The notes under the pieces were generated by a model that was given only the letters and a program-made list of their open reading frames with translations, was not told where the DNA came from and searched no databases. DNA of 64,000 nt, taken from contig NC_030683.2 of assembly GCF_000004195.4 (NCBI RefSeq), forward strand, positions 53,147,358 through 53,211,357, read 5' to 3'. This stretch comes from Xenopus tropicalis (lineage: Eukaryota > Chordata > Amphibia > Anura > Pipidae). The position numbers were made by a program, and so were the translations under genes. Each line of letters starts with the position of its first letter. The first letter of the stretch is position 1. Shown piece by piece: positions 23,003-34,150 of this stretch.

Positions 23003-24395
23003 AAGATTTTTTAAGTGGCCTCTGCAAACAGAGAGTGCACAACCTCCCTTCAACCTGTGCCAAAGCTTTGAGAGTAAGAGGGGTGGCATCGGAAGGTCTG
23101 CTTCAGTGCAGGCAATAAATTCTATAAGCTGATTGGTTGCTATGGGTTACTTAACCTGGGCTAACTTAATGCCTTTTATTACATAACCACCTTACACACC
23201 ACATTTTAATTACAGGTGAGGCTGATTAGACCTCAACCAGAACCCCAGCTTCATAGTTCTCTGTTTTGCTTCATAGAGGACTCTGGAATATACCTTCCCT
23301 CCATGACCTTCCCAGTAATCAGAATACAAAGGTTATCTTTCTTACTGCATAGGATAGATTTAAATCACAGTGCATTGTTACCCTTTAAATGTAGCACTTT
23401 TAAATCACTTTTCTTCTGTTTTCATCATTTTTATAATGTTACTGAGAGTATATTGCTAACAAGGTACCTTTTCACTTAGATAAAATTAAAGACCATCATG
23501 TTAAACTTAACGCTAACTTTAAACTAACTAAAATCTTTGGTCTAGCAGTGGGTTGTTCTGGCAGCAATGGATTTAAAGTTAATGAAAAAGACAATGGCTT
23601 ACAGCCAGGAAGGAAAGATTGTGGTCTGAATATATGCTGTGTCAGTTTCATCTCAGACCAACACAGAAAAAATAATACATGAGAAACTTTCTGCAACCTT
23701 CTGTCTTGTTATTTTCTTGGCAACGCCTTAAACTTTCTCTTGGGTCAATGGAGAGCAGAACATTTCCTGAACAGGATTTATATCCACTTGGAGTCACACC
23801 AAGAAGAAAAGCATAGGAGACATGCATTAAATGTCTTTCTCTTAGAATATGCAGTGTAAGAGTTTTTACATAGAGCTGGCTGCAACACAGCTTGTTCCCT
23901 AGAGCCAACATCTTATAATCTTGGCCATTGGTTGCTGAAGAGGTCTGGTCAGGTCTCCTTGTATGTGGGAGACTGCATTAAAAGTTGCTGCAAATTACAG
24001 ATTTTGTTTTTGGCTTGTGCGTTAAACAGGAAAAAGTAATGTTCTTTGTATTCGTATAAGTTATTGAGAGACTACCAACATTTGCCAAAGGTCTTGTACT
24101 TAAAATAACATGCACTTGGAGCAGTATATAAGCAAGACACAAAGGTATATCTATAACAAGATGTTTATACTATTGAAAATAAGTCCAAAAGTCCATATAA
24201 GCATAAGAAACATAAAATCATGAGATATGCATGAGATATTGCAACAGTGCATGTTGCCATTGGCTAAACACTCTTAAAAACAAGAAATATGGTCAATGTA
24301 CAGTTGTTTTCTTAGATATTAAAGAGGATCATCTACTGTAAACTTGACAAAACTAGCTGCTTCTACCTTTATGTTTTTTGTTCTCTTCTCCTTAA

Positions 24396-24847
24396 AGGAG
24401 AAGGAAAGGCTAATAAAGAGTTCATCTCAAGCTGCAGGCATACCTTCAGTTGTCTCAATAGTGCCCTTAAGTCTCCCCATATTTTTCCCGTTCAGATGAT
24501 CAGAAGCCAAACAGGAAGAAAAAACGCTGAGCTGTGTAAAAAAAATTCCCATAATGCCTCACTCCTACACCAAGACCAAGACCGGTGTACATGCTCAGTT
24601 TGTAAGACTGTGAGGAAGCTTCCTGCTAATTGGCTCAGATCCACATTCCTAAGGGGGGGGAGTTCTTAGTATTCTTGAGGGAGGGGGGAACAGGAGAGGG
24701 GAGAGAGAAAAAGCTGTGTGTCTCTAGCAGAGGAAAAAGAAAATCATTTGACAGAGGACTCAGTGCAGCTTTTCTGTGAGTGCTTATGGCTGTATTTACA
24801 TAGACCTTTCTGATAAAGCTTACTTAGTTTTTACCTTTCTTTCACCT
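24396..24847. mobile_element. T2-type MITE with TTAA target duplication
   Basis: The left TTAA (24392..24395) is followed by aggagaaggaaagg and the right end is ctttctttcacct then TTAA (24848..24851). The right half shares gcttatggctgtatttacat with 12775..12800 and, reversed, with 2050..2100. Confidence 0.75.
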
Positions 24848-25019
24848 TTAAACTTTCTCCTCTACATTTTCATCTGTTCTGTCCTCTTTTCTGCTTCATC
24901 TTCTTTTCATTCTGCTTTGATTTTCTTATCTTATTATCTCCTACTCAGCCAAACTCTTTTCCATGTTTTAATACTTATCTCTCGTATGGCTTTTCTGTCC
25001 CTTCATCAGTTGTCTACCA

Positions 25020-25157
25020 AGCCAGGCCCAGACTGGAAATCTGTGGATTCTGAGGGGCTTCTGTAAGATGCCTTTGGCAGTTACTATTTAGTGGGCTGGT
25101 GGGGTGTTCTTTTGGCCTCTGTGTACTAATAATGCCAGGGAATATTTTGAATCCAAG
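25020..25157. repeat. Interspersed repeat 'gtaagatgcc' family, copy 1
   Basis: It begins caggcccagactggaaatct and includes ctgtaagatgcc and ctaataatgccagggaat. A related piece is at 30100..30186. The type of element is not identified. Confidence 0.5.
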
Positions 25158-25883
25158 TCTGAGCCTGTACCAAGTCATTTTGCCACTGCTCTATTAATTA
25201 AGTTGCCCTTCTGCAAATATTAAGCCATTTGCTCTATTGTCACTTTTGTGGTAAAAAAAAAACATTTTCAATGAGAAAATGTAAAAATTCATTCTATAGC
25301 ACAAAAATAATATTTGCAGTAACTTAAATTGAATTTTTCGTAACACAATACATTTTATGCAAAAAGCACCCCATAGTGACTGGGCTTAAAGACTAGAAAA
25401 TCAGGATACAAATTATCTTCTTTCCCTATTAATATTATTGGCATTTGGCATGTATTTACCAGCCAAGCCAGTAAAGTACCAGTCAGGTTGCAATGCTAGT
25501 TGCATTTTTTGTACATTTAATTCGCATTTTGTACAGTGGTAAAATAAAAGTTTTTTTTTAATAAATAATTATACAGTAATAATTTGGTGCTTACAGTGCT
25601 AATGCTAAACTACATTAACTTTTCTTTCATAAACCTTTCAGTACATTCAGTATCCTGACTGTTCAGTTCAACCACTTGATAGCCAGCCTGGCTTATGCTT
25701 GTATTAGGAAACAGTAACAATTAATAATATAATCTTCCAGAATGTTACCCAGCCTGTACAAATATTCTACCTGGAATTACATTTGCTTTGGGATTCTGAT
25801 AATTCTGTATCAACATTTAAGACTCTATATCAGTGCTGTCCTACTGATTTTATGTAACAAGCCCCTTGTTACATAACATCAAC

Positions 25884-26335
25884 ATCAACTTGCTTTCAAT
25901 TCAACAAAAGAGGGATACGTATTCTTTATTAACTTTTATCAAAACCATTGTGGGTTTTTTTAACTGTTGGGTTTAAATTTTTTTTTCAAAAGTAATTGTT
26001 GTTTTTGGTGCTAATTTATCTATAAGGCTTACAAGCTGGTTTTCCAGAAGTTACATTCCTTTGTAATTACCCTCAATTTGAGGTGGGTGGGGTTTGATTA
26101 GTTGACCTTTACAGACTGTATAAATAGAACCACTGGCACTCCAGTGAGCTGCTTACTAACAGGCTGGTGGCTGGTTGAATCAACTTGCTTTCAATTCAAC
26201 AAAAGAGGGATACGTATTCTTTATTAATTCTTTATTTACCCTCAGTTTGAGGGGGTGGGGTTTGATTAGTTGACCTTTACAGACTGTATAAATAGAATAG
26301 GCACTCCAGTGGAGCTTGCTCTGGTGGTAGGTGCT
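25884..26335 (+). promoter_or_regulatory. Tandem 5' monomers of the CR1 element
   Basis: The sequence atcaacttgctttcaattca recurs exactly 295 bp apart (25884 and 26179). Both units go on to a shared ggtttgattagttgaccttt and actgtataaatagaa. The second unit is shorter. Tandem 5' monomers act as promoters in some mouse and frog LINEs, so an internal promoter role is an inference. Each unit has a TATA-like gtataaataga. Confidence 0.6.
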
Positions 26336-26356
26336 CTGTAAGTGTTTGCTCTTTAA

Positions 26357-26473
26357 GTGGGTGCTCTGTGAGTGGAGTTATAAACTCAGGAGTTAGTGGG
26401 TGCTCTGTAAGTGGAGTTATAAACTCAGGAGTTAGTGGGTGCGCTGTAAGTGGAGTTATAAACTCAGGAGTTA
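26357..26473 (+). repeat. Three tandem 39-bp repeats with TATAA
   Basis: The units at 26357, 26396 and 26435 begin gtgggtgctctg (third: gtgggtgcgctg) and end aactcaggagtta. They differ at only two or three positions, indicating recent amplification. Each contains gttataaact. They lie between the 5' monomers and the first ORF start of the CR1 copy. Confidence 0.95.
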
Positions 26474-26565
26474 AACACTAAGGGAGTTAAAAATCAAGGT
26501 AAAACAAGATATTTACTACAAGTCCTTTCACCTATTTTTGTTTAACTGTTCTTGTAACTGGGAGA

Positions 26566-26649
26566 ATGAGTGGTAGCAACATTGAAGGTCTGACACCATG
26601 CACAGCCTGCCACATGTATGCAGGGATGATAAATGCGACTGGGCTGTGA
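26566..26649 (+). pseudogene. CR1 ORF1 remnant (27 codons)
   Basis: The frame opens ATG at 26566 and reads MSGSNIEGLTPCTACHMYAG and a few further residues to TGA at 26647..26649. The CxxCHM motif is like the cysteine-rich start of frog CR1 first ORFs. The remainder of ORF1 is deleted; sequence after the stop is already endonuclease. Confidence 0.6.
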
Positions 26650-26659
26650 ATTGAAATGG

Positions 26660-29446
26660 TTATACACTTTTTAGGAGGGACAGAGAGATTAAAAAGGGTG
26701 GAGGGGTTTGTCTTTATGTAAAGTCAGAATTAAAGCCATGTAATAAAGACATTACCAATGAAAACGTTGAATCTCTTTGGGTAGAAATTTCAGTAGGGCT
26801 GAAGGTCACAAAGAAAATGATCATTGGTGTATGCTATAAACCACTCCATATAGATGAGGGGGATGAGGCCCAGCTATTGTTGCAAATGGAGGAGGCTTCA
26901 AAACTGGGTCAAGTTGTTATTATGGGGACTTTAATTATCCGGACAAACAAATGGCAGCGGCACTCAAGAGCTTTTGGAAGCTCTTGAGTGCCGCTGCCAT
27001 TTGTTTGTCTGGAGTCTGTGGAGGGGGTGCCGATCCCCCTGAGCATTGTGCACCGAGCAGTGAGTGATTGTTGGAGAGCTAAGGGTGTGCGGGTGAAGGT
27101 TCAATTTGTACTCGGAGACTTTAATTATCCGGACATTGACTGGAGTAATGGGGTGGCTAAGTCAGAAAAAGCTAGTAGGTTTGTAAATATGCTAAATGAC
27201 AACTTTTTATTTCAGGCGGTTCAAGAACCTACTAGGAATGACTCTATTTTGGACCTGGTGATTTCTAATAATAATGAACTCATCTCTAACATTTGTGTGG
27301 GTGAGCATTTGGGGAACAGTGATCACAACATGGTCTTCTTTGAAATAATGCTGCAGAGACAGCGCTATAAGGGAGTAACTAAAACGCTCAATTTTAGACG
27401 TGCAGACTTTTCCGGTATAAGGGCATCTCTGCAATGTGTCAGCTGGGAAAGGCTCTTCATGGGGTTAGACACAGAAGGAAAATGGAACATCTTTAAAACA
27501 TTGCTTTGCAGGTATACACAACAGTATATTCCCCTTGTAAGCAAGGAGAGGCATCGCAAAGCAAAACCTTTATGGCTGAATAAAAGTGTTAGTGTCGAGG
27601 TTGGTAAGAAAAAAGTGCTTTTAAAGCATTCAAGTTAGCTGGGACAGCAGAAACTTTCATCAGGTACAAGGAAGCAAATAAAGCATGCAAAAAAGCTATC
27701 AGGCAAGCTAAAATAGAGATGGAAAGGGATATTGCAGCTAGGAGTAAAAAGAATCCAAAATTATTTTTTAATTATGTGAATAGTAAAAAAATAAAGCAAG
27801 AAGGGGTGGGAACCTTATTATCACGGGGGGGTACGTTGGTCTATACATCTGAGGAGCCAGCTAATGAAGGCTTCCCTTTTAATATGCCCAGTTCTAGTAA
27901 TTTAACTACTGACGCATGGGTCACTCGGGAGGAAATTCAAGAGAGACTTGAACATGTAAAGGTAAACAAAGGTCCAGGACCGGATGGGATTCATCCCAGG
28001 GTATTAAATGAGCTGAGCGCTGTGATTGCCAAACCTCTTCACTTAATTTTTCAGGATTCGTTGAGGTCTGGCATGGTGCCGAGAGACTGGCGGATTGCTA
28101 ATGTGGTGCCGTTATTTAAAAAGGGATCCCGTTCTCAGCCTGAAAACTATAGGCCTGTTAGTCTGACATCAGTAGTAGGAAAACTTTTGGAAGGGGTAAT
28201 AAGGGATAGGGTACTTGAATACATTGCAGTTCACAATACTATTAGTTTGTGCCAGCATGGTTTTATGCATAACAGATCTTGCCAGACTAATTTAGTCGCC
28301 TTTTATGAGGAGGTGAGTAGGAACCTCAATGCTGGAATGGCAGTTGATGTCATCTACTTGGACTTTGCTAAAGCGTTTGATACAGTACCTCACAGAAGGT
28401 TAATGATCAAATTAAGGAATATTGGCCTAGAACATAATATTTGTAACTGGATAGAGAACTGGCTGAAGGATAGAGTACAAATAGTGGTGGTAAATGGAAC
28501 ATTTTCTAATTGGACCAGTGTGGTTAGTGGAGTACCGCAGGGGTCAGTCCTTGGTCCTTTGCTTTTTAACTTGTTTATTAATGACCTGGAGGTGGGCATA
28601 GGCAGTACTGTTTCAATATTTGCTGATGACACAAAATTGTGCAAAACTATAAGTTCCATGCAGGATGCTGCCGCTTTGCAGAGCGATTTGACAAAATTAG
28701 AAAACTGGGCAGCAAACTGGAAAATGAGGTTCAATGTTGATAAGTGCAAAGTTATGCATTTTGGTAGAAATAATATAAACGCGAACTATCTACTGAATGG
28801 TAGTGTGTTGGGGGTTTCCTTAATGGAGAAGGATCTAGGGGTTTGTGTTGATAACAAGTTGTCTAATTCCAGGCAGTGTCATTCTGTGGCTACTAAAGCA
28901 AATAAAATGCTGTCTTGTATAAAAAAAGGCATTGACTCAAGGGATGAAAACATAATTTATAGGTCCCTGGTAAGGCCTCACCTTGAGTATGCAGTGCAGT
29001 TTTGGGCTCCAGTCCTTAAGAAGGATATTAATGAGCTGGAGAGAGTGCAGAGACGTGCAACTAAACTGGTTAAGGGGATGGAAGATTTAAACTATGAGGT
29101 TAGACTGTCGAGGTTGGGGTTGTTTTCTCTGGAAAAGAGGCGCTTGCGAGGGGACATGATTACTCTGTACAAGTACATTAGAGGGGATTATAGGCAGTTG
29201 GGGGATGTTCTTTTTTCCCATAAAAACAATCAGCGCACCAGAGGTCACCCCTTTAGATTAGAGGAACGGAGCTTCCATTTGAAGCAGCGTAGGTGGTTTT
29301 TCACGGTGAGGGCAGTGAGGTTGTGGAATGCCCTTCCTAGAGATGTGGTAATGGCAGATTCTGTTAATGCCTTTAAGAGGGGCCTGGATGAGTTCTTGAA
29401 CAATCAGAATATCCAAGGCTATTGTGATACTAATATCTACAGTTAG
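26660..29446 (+). pseudogene. CR1 endonuclease-reverse transcriptase, broken
   Basis: The product would nick chromosomal DNA and copy the element RNA by target-primed reverse transcription. The endonuclease part starts mid-domain (RDREIKKGGGVCLYVKSELK), is interrupted at 26946..27116, and resumes LGDFNYPDIDWSNG and GNSDHNMVFF, the latter with the conserved SDH catalytic motif. One A is missing from an A-run at 27606..27612, shifting the frame before KLAGTAETFIRYKE. The RT frame (27719..29446) has GPGPDGIHPR, YLDFAKAFDTVPH, GVPQGSVLGPLLFN and the catalytic FADD at 28619..28630, then the usual CR1 C-terminus (ERVQRRATKLVKG, LEKRRLRGDMI). A gap around 27860 removes the segment before the RT palm. 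The copy cannot make a full protein. Confidence 0.88.
26942..27009. repeat. Perfect 32-bp inverted repeat inside the CR1 endonuclease
   Basis: Arms 26942..26973 and 26978..27009 are exact reverse complements around a 4-nt loop (ttgg). The hairpin begins the 171-bp foreign segment 26946..27116, which is bounded by a 19-bp direct repeat (gactttaattatccggaca at 26927..26945 and 27117..27135) that encodes the endonuclease DFNYP motif. Confidence 0.95.
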
Positions 29447-30099
29447 TATTAGTGGTTGTATATATATAGTTTATGTATGTGAGTGTATAGATTGGTAGGT
29501 GTGGGTTGTGTGTGCTGGGTTTACTTGGATGGGTTGAACTTGATGGACTCTGGTCTTTTTTCAACCCTATGTAACTATGTAACTATGTAAGCCCCAACTT
29601 TTAAACATGCAGGATCTTCAAGGGCTGGATTTTGTTAAAATGAAGATGTCATCCGTGATCTCTCTGAAGCCCTTGTGTAGACTGGAGGGGGCATAGAAAT
29701 CCTTTGAAGGCCCATATTTGGCCTGTGGGCCTAGGGTTGCCACCTTTTTTGAACTTCAATAATGGCCTAGATTTAACTTCAAATCTGTTTCAGTCTCCTT
29801 GAGTGGGAGGAAATGTAGTTACAAAGGAGATGGAGTTTTCACTACTTGGTTTTATTTTTCTGTGTTATTACATTTGCTCTGTAATTGACCCACATCTTGT
29901 TTTGCTTTATTTAGCAACAGAGGTAGGGCATGCTGGCTGGACATCTGGCAAAGGCACAATGGTGGTGGGGGCGCTGGGCAGGCACTTTTTCTGCTACCCC
30001 TCGTCTTTCTTGCTCCTGCAGGCGCTTGTCGCCGCTTGCTCCCCTGCAATGTGACTGCACTCAGGGGGGCTAGGTGGCCGGTGGGTGGGCAAGGTGGCT

Positions 30100-30186
30100 G
30101 CTGTAAGATGCCATAGATAGTCACTATCTATTGGGCCTGTGGGGGGCTGTTTGGGCCTTTGTGTAATTGAAATGCCAGGACCTATT
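30100..30186. repeat. Interspersed repeat 'gtaagatgcc' family, copy 2
   Basis: It has gctgtaagatgcc, cagtcactatctatt-like and aaatgccaggacct, matching 25066..25150. The upstream 29640..30100 has further scraps (gggttgccacctttttt) with no named family. Confidence 0.5.
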
Positions 30187-30781
30187 ATGATTTCCATATA
30201 CCAAAATATGTGTTCCTTTTGGTGTAATTAGACACTGGTAATACAGAGACAGAGGGTTCGGTGCATTTAATCCTGAATATGCAGTAGGATGACACTTTCC
30301 TTATATTGTCTAGCTTTCTATATCTGCACATATGATGTGGGAATTTTTGCTACAAAATGTAGATTATAGAATATAAAAATTGGTTCACTGTTATCTTAAG
30401 TCTCTGGCAAAGCCCCAGGAGGCTAGCTTTTTCAGTCTGCAGCATCTGGAACCGATCAGTATAAACAATGGAGCCCCCTGCCTTAACTCCACTGAGACAG
30501 CACAGGCAGAACTTGAGAACTGCTAGCCTCCTGTGGACACCATGTGCTCTATTATTTCAAACTAACAAACCTGTGAGCCTTTCTTTTTTGCTGTTTTACT
30601 TGGCAGCAAGTTACCCTTTCCTCAACAGAATCCAGCTGTCATTACTTTTTGCATTTAAAGCTCTGGCTAACGAAGTACAGATATATAGTGCCAAACATTC
30701 TCTGAAGCTACCACAGCTCTAAGTGACTCATAATCCACCAACCACTTTGCCTGTGTAAAACAGAAACCTATTGGACACTTA

Positions 30782-31152
30782 GGGGCACATTTACTAACCA
30801 TCATTTTTTAATTTTTAACACAATTCAATTTTTTTTTAGAAAAAGTTGCAGGAAAAACACTGCATTTTTCCGAGATTTACTATGCGACTAAACTAAATTC
30901 GACAATTGGCCAGATTAAACTTGCCGAGCTCATGTAGAAGTTCTTTGAAGTTCTTTCTTGTCACAAAACTTAAGAGATTTCGCTGAGAATTGTCCAAAAA
31001 TCACGACTTTTCCAGTCCCAGTGAAAATTTGAGAAAGTCTGTCTAGTTTTTGCGACTTTTCCTTGAGATTTTTTTTTCTAAATATCAGACATTCGGGAAA
31101 ACAAGTTTGGTCCAAAAACTTTATTTGAAAAGCTCTGGTGTGTATTTCCCCC
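30782..31152. mobile_element. MITE with aggggcacatttacta ends, degenerate
   Basis: The left end ggggcacatttactaacc is preceded by TTA; the right end reads gtgtatttcccccag. The interior is full of cgactttt/aaaagt motifs typical of this MITE group. Confidence 0.5.
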
Positions 31153-31308
31153 AGAAGCCATTTGTCAGTCATTTGACTAACAAATGAACAGGATTTGTTG
31201 AAAATAAATAAATAAATTGTTTATTGTAGTTTAGTGTCAGTATTTATGTACCCTGTTAAATAAGTACATGTGAATGAGCTTATATCAAATATGGGGAATT
31301 GTATCCCT

Positions 31309-31550
31309 TAGGGTAAGGCTCCACAAGGCTGATTGTCAGCCTGCTTATAAGTGCAGGCTGATAATACACCTGTACGTTTTAAACATCTTCTAATTGTGTC
31401 TGCACCTAAAAAAATGTAATCCGTCCGAGTGCTGGCATGCACGACCATTATTCGCCGACTTGCGTATGACTTGCCATTTGTTGGTGGATATCGACTGAGT
31501 GTGCCTGCCTGCACGCAGACTGACAATCCACTTTGTGAGGCTTACCCTTA
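31309..31550. mobile_element. MITE with 'agggtaagcctcacaa' inverted ends
   Basis: The left end tagggtaaggctccacaagg then ctgattgtcagcctgc is the inverse of the right end gcagactgacaatccact then tgtgaggcttaccctta. It is about 240 bp with no ORF of its own. Confidence 0.7.
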
Positions 31551-33020
31551 AAGCAACTTTTAACAAGCAGCTAAAATTAGCATCTTGCTCACCACTTCTA
31601 GCAGCCCTATTCTGTCCCTTCAATGTGGCCATTTCCCTGGAAGTCCTGGGGCACAGGGCACTTAAGGGTTTATTTACAATGTGCAGAACATTGTCCCTGT
31701 GTTTTTGGCAACCCACTTCATGATTCCACTGCAAGGCATGTGATTTTGCATTTATATCAGTAACAGTAAAATATTTATTTTCTGTTTTTTTCATGAAATG
31801 GAACCTTGTGGCCATGACCTTGGGTGGGAGTTGGTCAAAGGGGAGTGGTCATCAGGTAGGCATGACCCAAATAATAATTTTGGGGGCACACTTTCCTTGA
31901 TGGACTTTTATAGGTGTCCCCAGACCTTTTAATTCAAACTGCACAAAAATTGGTACATTCAAATCTACTTATGCAAATTCTCTGTAAATTAGTATTTGGG
32001 GACATGATTGTGCTCTTTAATGTTCATGCACCCTGATATCCTTGCACTTGGGAGCATCATGCCACACATGTATTTTGCCATGGAAATAGAGACACAGGAG
32101 GTTGTGGCATTGAAATGTGGAGTATAAGTTGGGAGTTTTGTTTGGCATACGGCTGCTGCTTGTGGGACTCATTTTCATGTAAAAGAATGGAAGCCATTTT
32201 TAGTAGAACAGAAGAGCAACAGTACCATCTATTTATAACCACTAGAGTTGCTGTTACTAGAGTGTATGGTAAAGCTCAGAGCAAAATAAAGTAATATGGC
32301 AGCTCCAACTCAATCTTAAGCGGAAAAAATCGGTCATGCGTGTCATAAAAAGGCGTGCAACAATGGACACAGTTCTGTATTTTGCTTTTACACACTTTCC
32401 TGTTAGAGTTAAAGCAGCATTATTTCCTGTCAGGTGATCTCTGAGGGAGCACACAGCCCATCACTAAATGGCGGATCAAGGGAAAGGATGTAAAAGAGCA
32501 ATATTTACTGATATATATATACCAGTTTGGCGAGATTCTTTAACAGGTCACTTAACATAATATAGATTATCTGTTGGTTAAATATTCGTTCTGAGGGTAT
32601 AGTTTTCCTTTAAGACTTTTTGTGCATTAAGCTACTAAAAATGCCCACACCTTTAAATAAAACCGGGATTGTTTGTTCATATGCTGCGATATATTTGAGC
32701 TGGCCAACTATGTCAAAGTTATCCCCAGTCTGGCCAATCCTACACTCAGTTTAATCTGATTCATTAAGAATGCTTCTTCTTGGGAAGAAGGCACACAAGT
32801 TAGTAAAAAGAACATTTTGCATTGCTTAAATAATATGCACTTACAGCCTATCCTGGTTACTATTGGAGCTTATAAAAGTTGCCTTTATATTCAATTTTGT
32901 ACACACACACTAATTCACACAGGCATTTTGCTCACTGAGTGTGCTGTGTGGCGTGTTTTACTAGGGGAACATCTGGTTCTGCAGCCACCAGAAGCATCAA
33001 ACCTGATGACACTCCACCAA

Positions 33021-33038
33021 CCCCCCCCCCCCCCCCCC
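33021..33038. repeat. (C)18 homopolymer
   Basis: Eighteen consecutive C residues on the + strand lie between caccaa and ttaagttttg. Such runs are rare, unstable, and prone to assembly length error. Confidence 0.95.
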
Positions 33039-33196
33039 TTAAGTTTTGGTTATGCACTTTCTACATGTGCCTTGTTATTATTATTGCAAAAATGAAGAAA
33101 ACAGCAGCACTCCGGTTGTTTTGAAAAATGTGAATCTTTACTCAAGTGCCAAAGGCGCTTGTTATTGGCTCCTGGTCAAGGAAGCCTTACAGCAAA

Positions 33197-33385
33197 GACA
33201 CACAGAGCTACTTAGTAGCAGCTTCTCGCCACAGCTACTAAATACCAAAAAAAAACCACTGCCATAGACAATACTGAGAATTGGCTCTGCTAAAACACAA
33301 GTAGTGACAATTATCAGTAAATGATCAGCATTGTCTGTTGCTGCAGCTGTGACAAGTAGCTGCTACTAGTAGCTCCATGTGTCTT
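33197..33385. mobile_element. Palindromic MITE ('gacacac...agctact' ends)
   Basis: Left gacacacagagctacttagt then agcagctt pairs with right agctgctactagtagctcc then atgtgtct. It is about 190 bp with a weakly paired middle. Confidence 0.6.
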
Positions 33386-34128
33386 AACACTTAGTTCAGG
33401 GCTTCCATTTTAAGGATTTTATCCCATGAGAGATGGTATTTGCATAGGCATAAAATTGTTCATTTTAGTGTAATTAAATCCAGCGTAAATAATGCTTTCA
33501 AAGCATTTGAAAATGATCTGACTTCTTTGTGAAAGGTTTAGGATAAATGGTGGTAGCCCTGTAGCTTCTTACATGTAACTTATATCATATACTTATATAG
33601 AGGTTTATATACATATATATAGATTTTTAGGCAGTGATTAGAACACTGATCCCTTTAAAAATGACATGTAATTTAGTATCCTCTTTTTCGCTTTGGGATG
33701 TAATCCTCTAAAATCAGATACAGACCAGAGTTAGCTGCCAAAGAATGAGAACTGGGAATCTCTCATCAGCCCACACTTGTGCCTATCAATCTGCAAATAC
33801 TTCCGCCCCAGCCCTGGTCATTCGCATTGCTGAATGGTACAAAAGAGACAGCTGCATTTCAGGTCCTGCTGTCTCGGGGGAGGGTAAAAATTGTGTGTTT
33901 TTATGTGTATTTCACTGCCCTGAGTTAACAGCTGAATCTAACTAGATTTTCCACAGCTGAATCTAACAATTTTGATATTTACTTTACTCTCTTTACTCAC
34001 TTTACATTCTTTCTGTCTGAAATAAAGATAAAGTTGCAAAGCCACCCTTTTAAAAACACACACATAATATGACAAATAATATGAGACATATTTTTATAAT
34101 TACATGATTATACAAAGAAAAAAAAAAT

Positions 34129-34150
34129 TATATATATATATATATATATA
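34129..34150. repeat. (TA)11 microsatellite
   Basis: A short run of TA follows an A-rich tract. A repeat fragment with caacgtttcggtccttatta lies just downstream at about 34210..34255, a string I recall as common in frog genomes. Confidence 0.85.

Larger units (their letters stand above)
25884..29590 (+). mobile_element. CR1-clade LINE, nearly full length but broken
   Basis: In order: two 5' monomers (25884..26178 and from 26179), three 39-bp TATAA-containing repeats (26357..26473), a truncated first ORF (26566..26649), an endonuclease remnant and a reverse transcriptase (to 29446), then a 3' UTR ending in three copies of ctatgtaa (29567..29590). Short 8-bp 3' repeats instead of poly(A) are a hallmark of CR1. 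An internal deletion after 26649 removes most of the first ORF and the endonuclease N-terminus. Confidence 0.88.
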
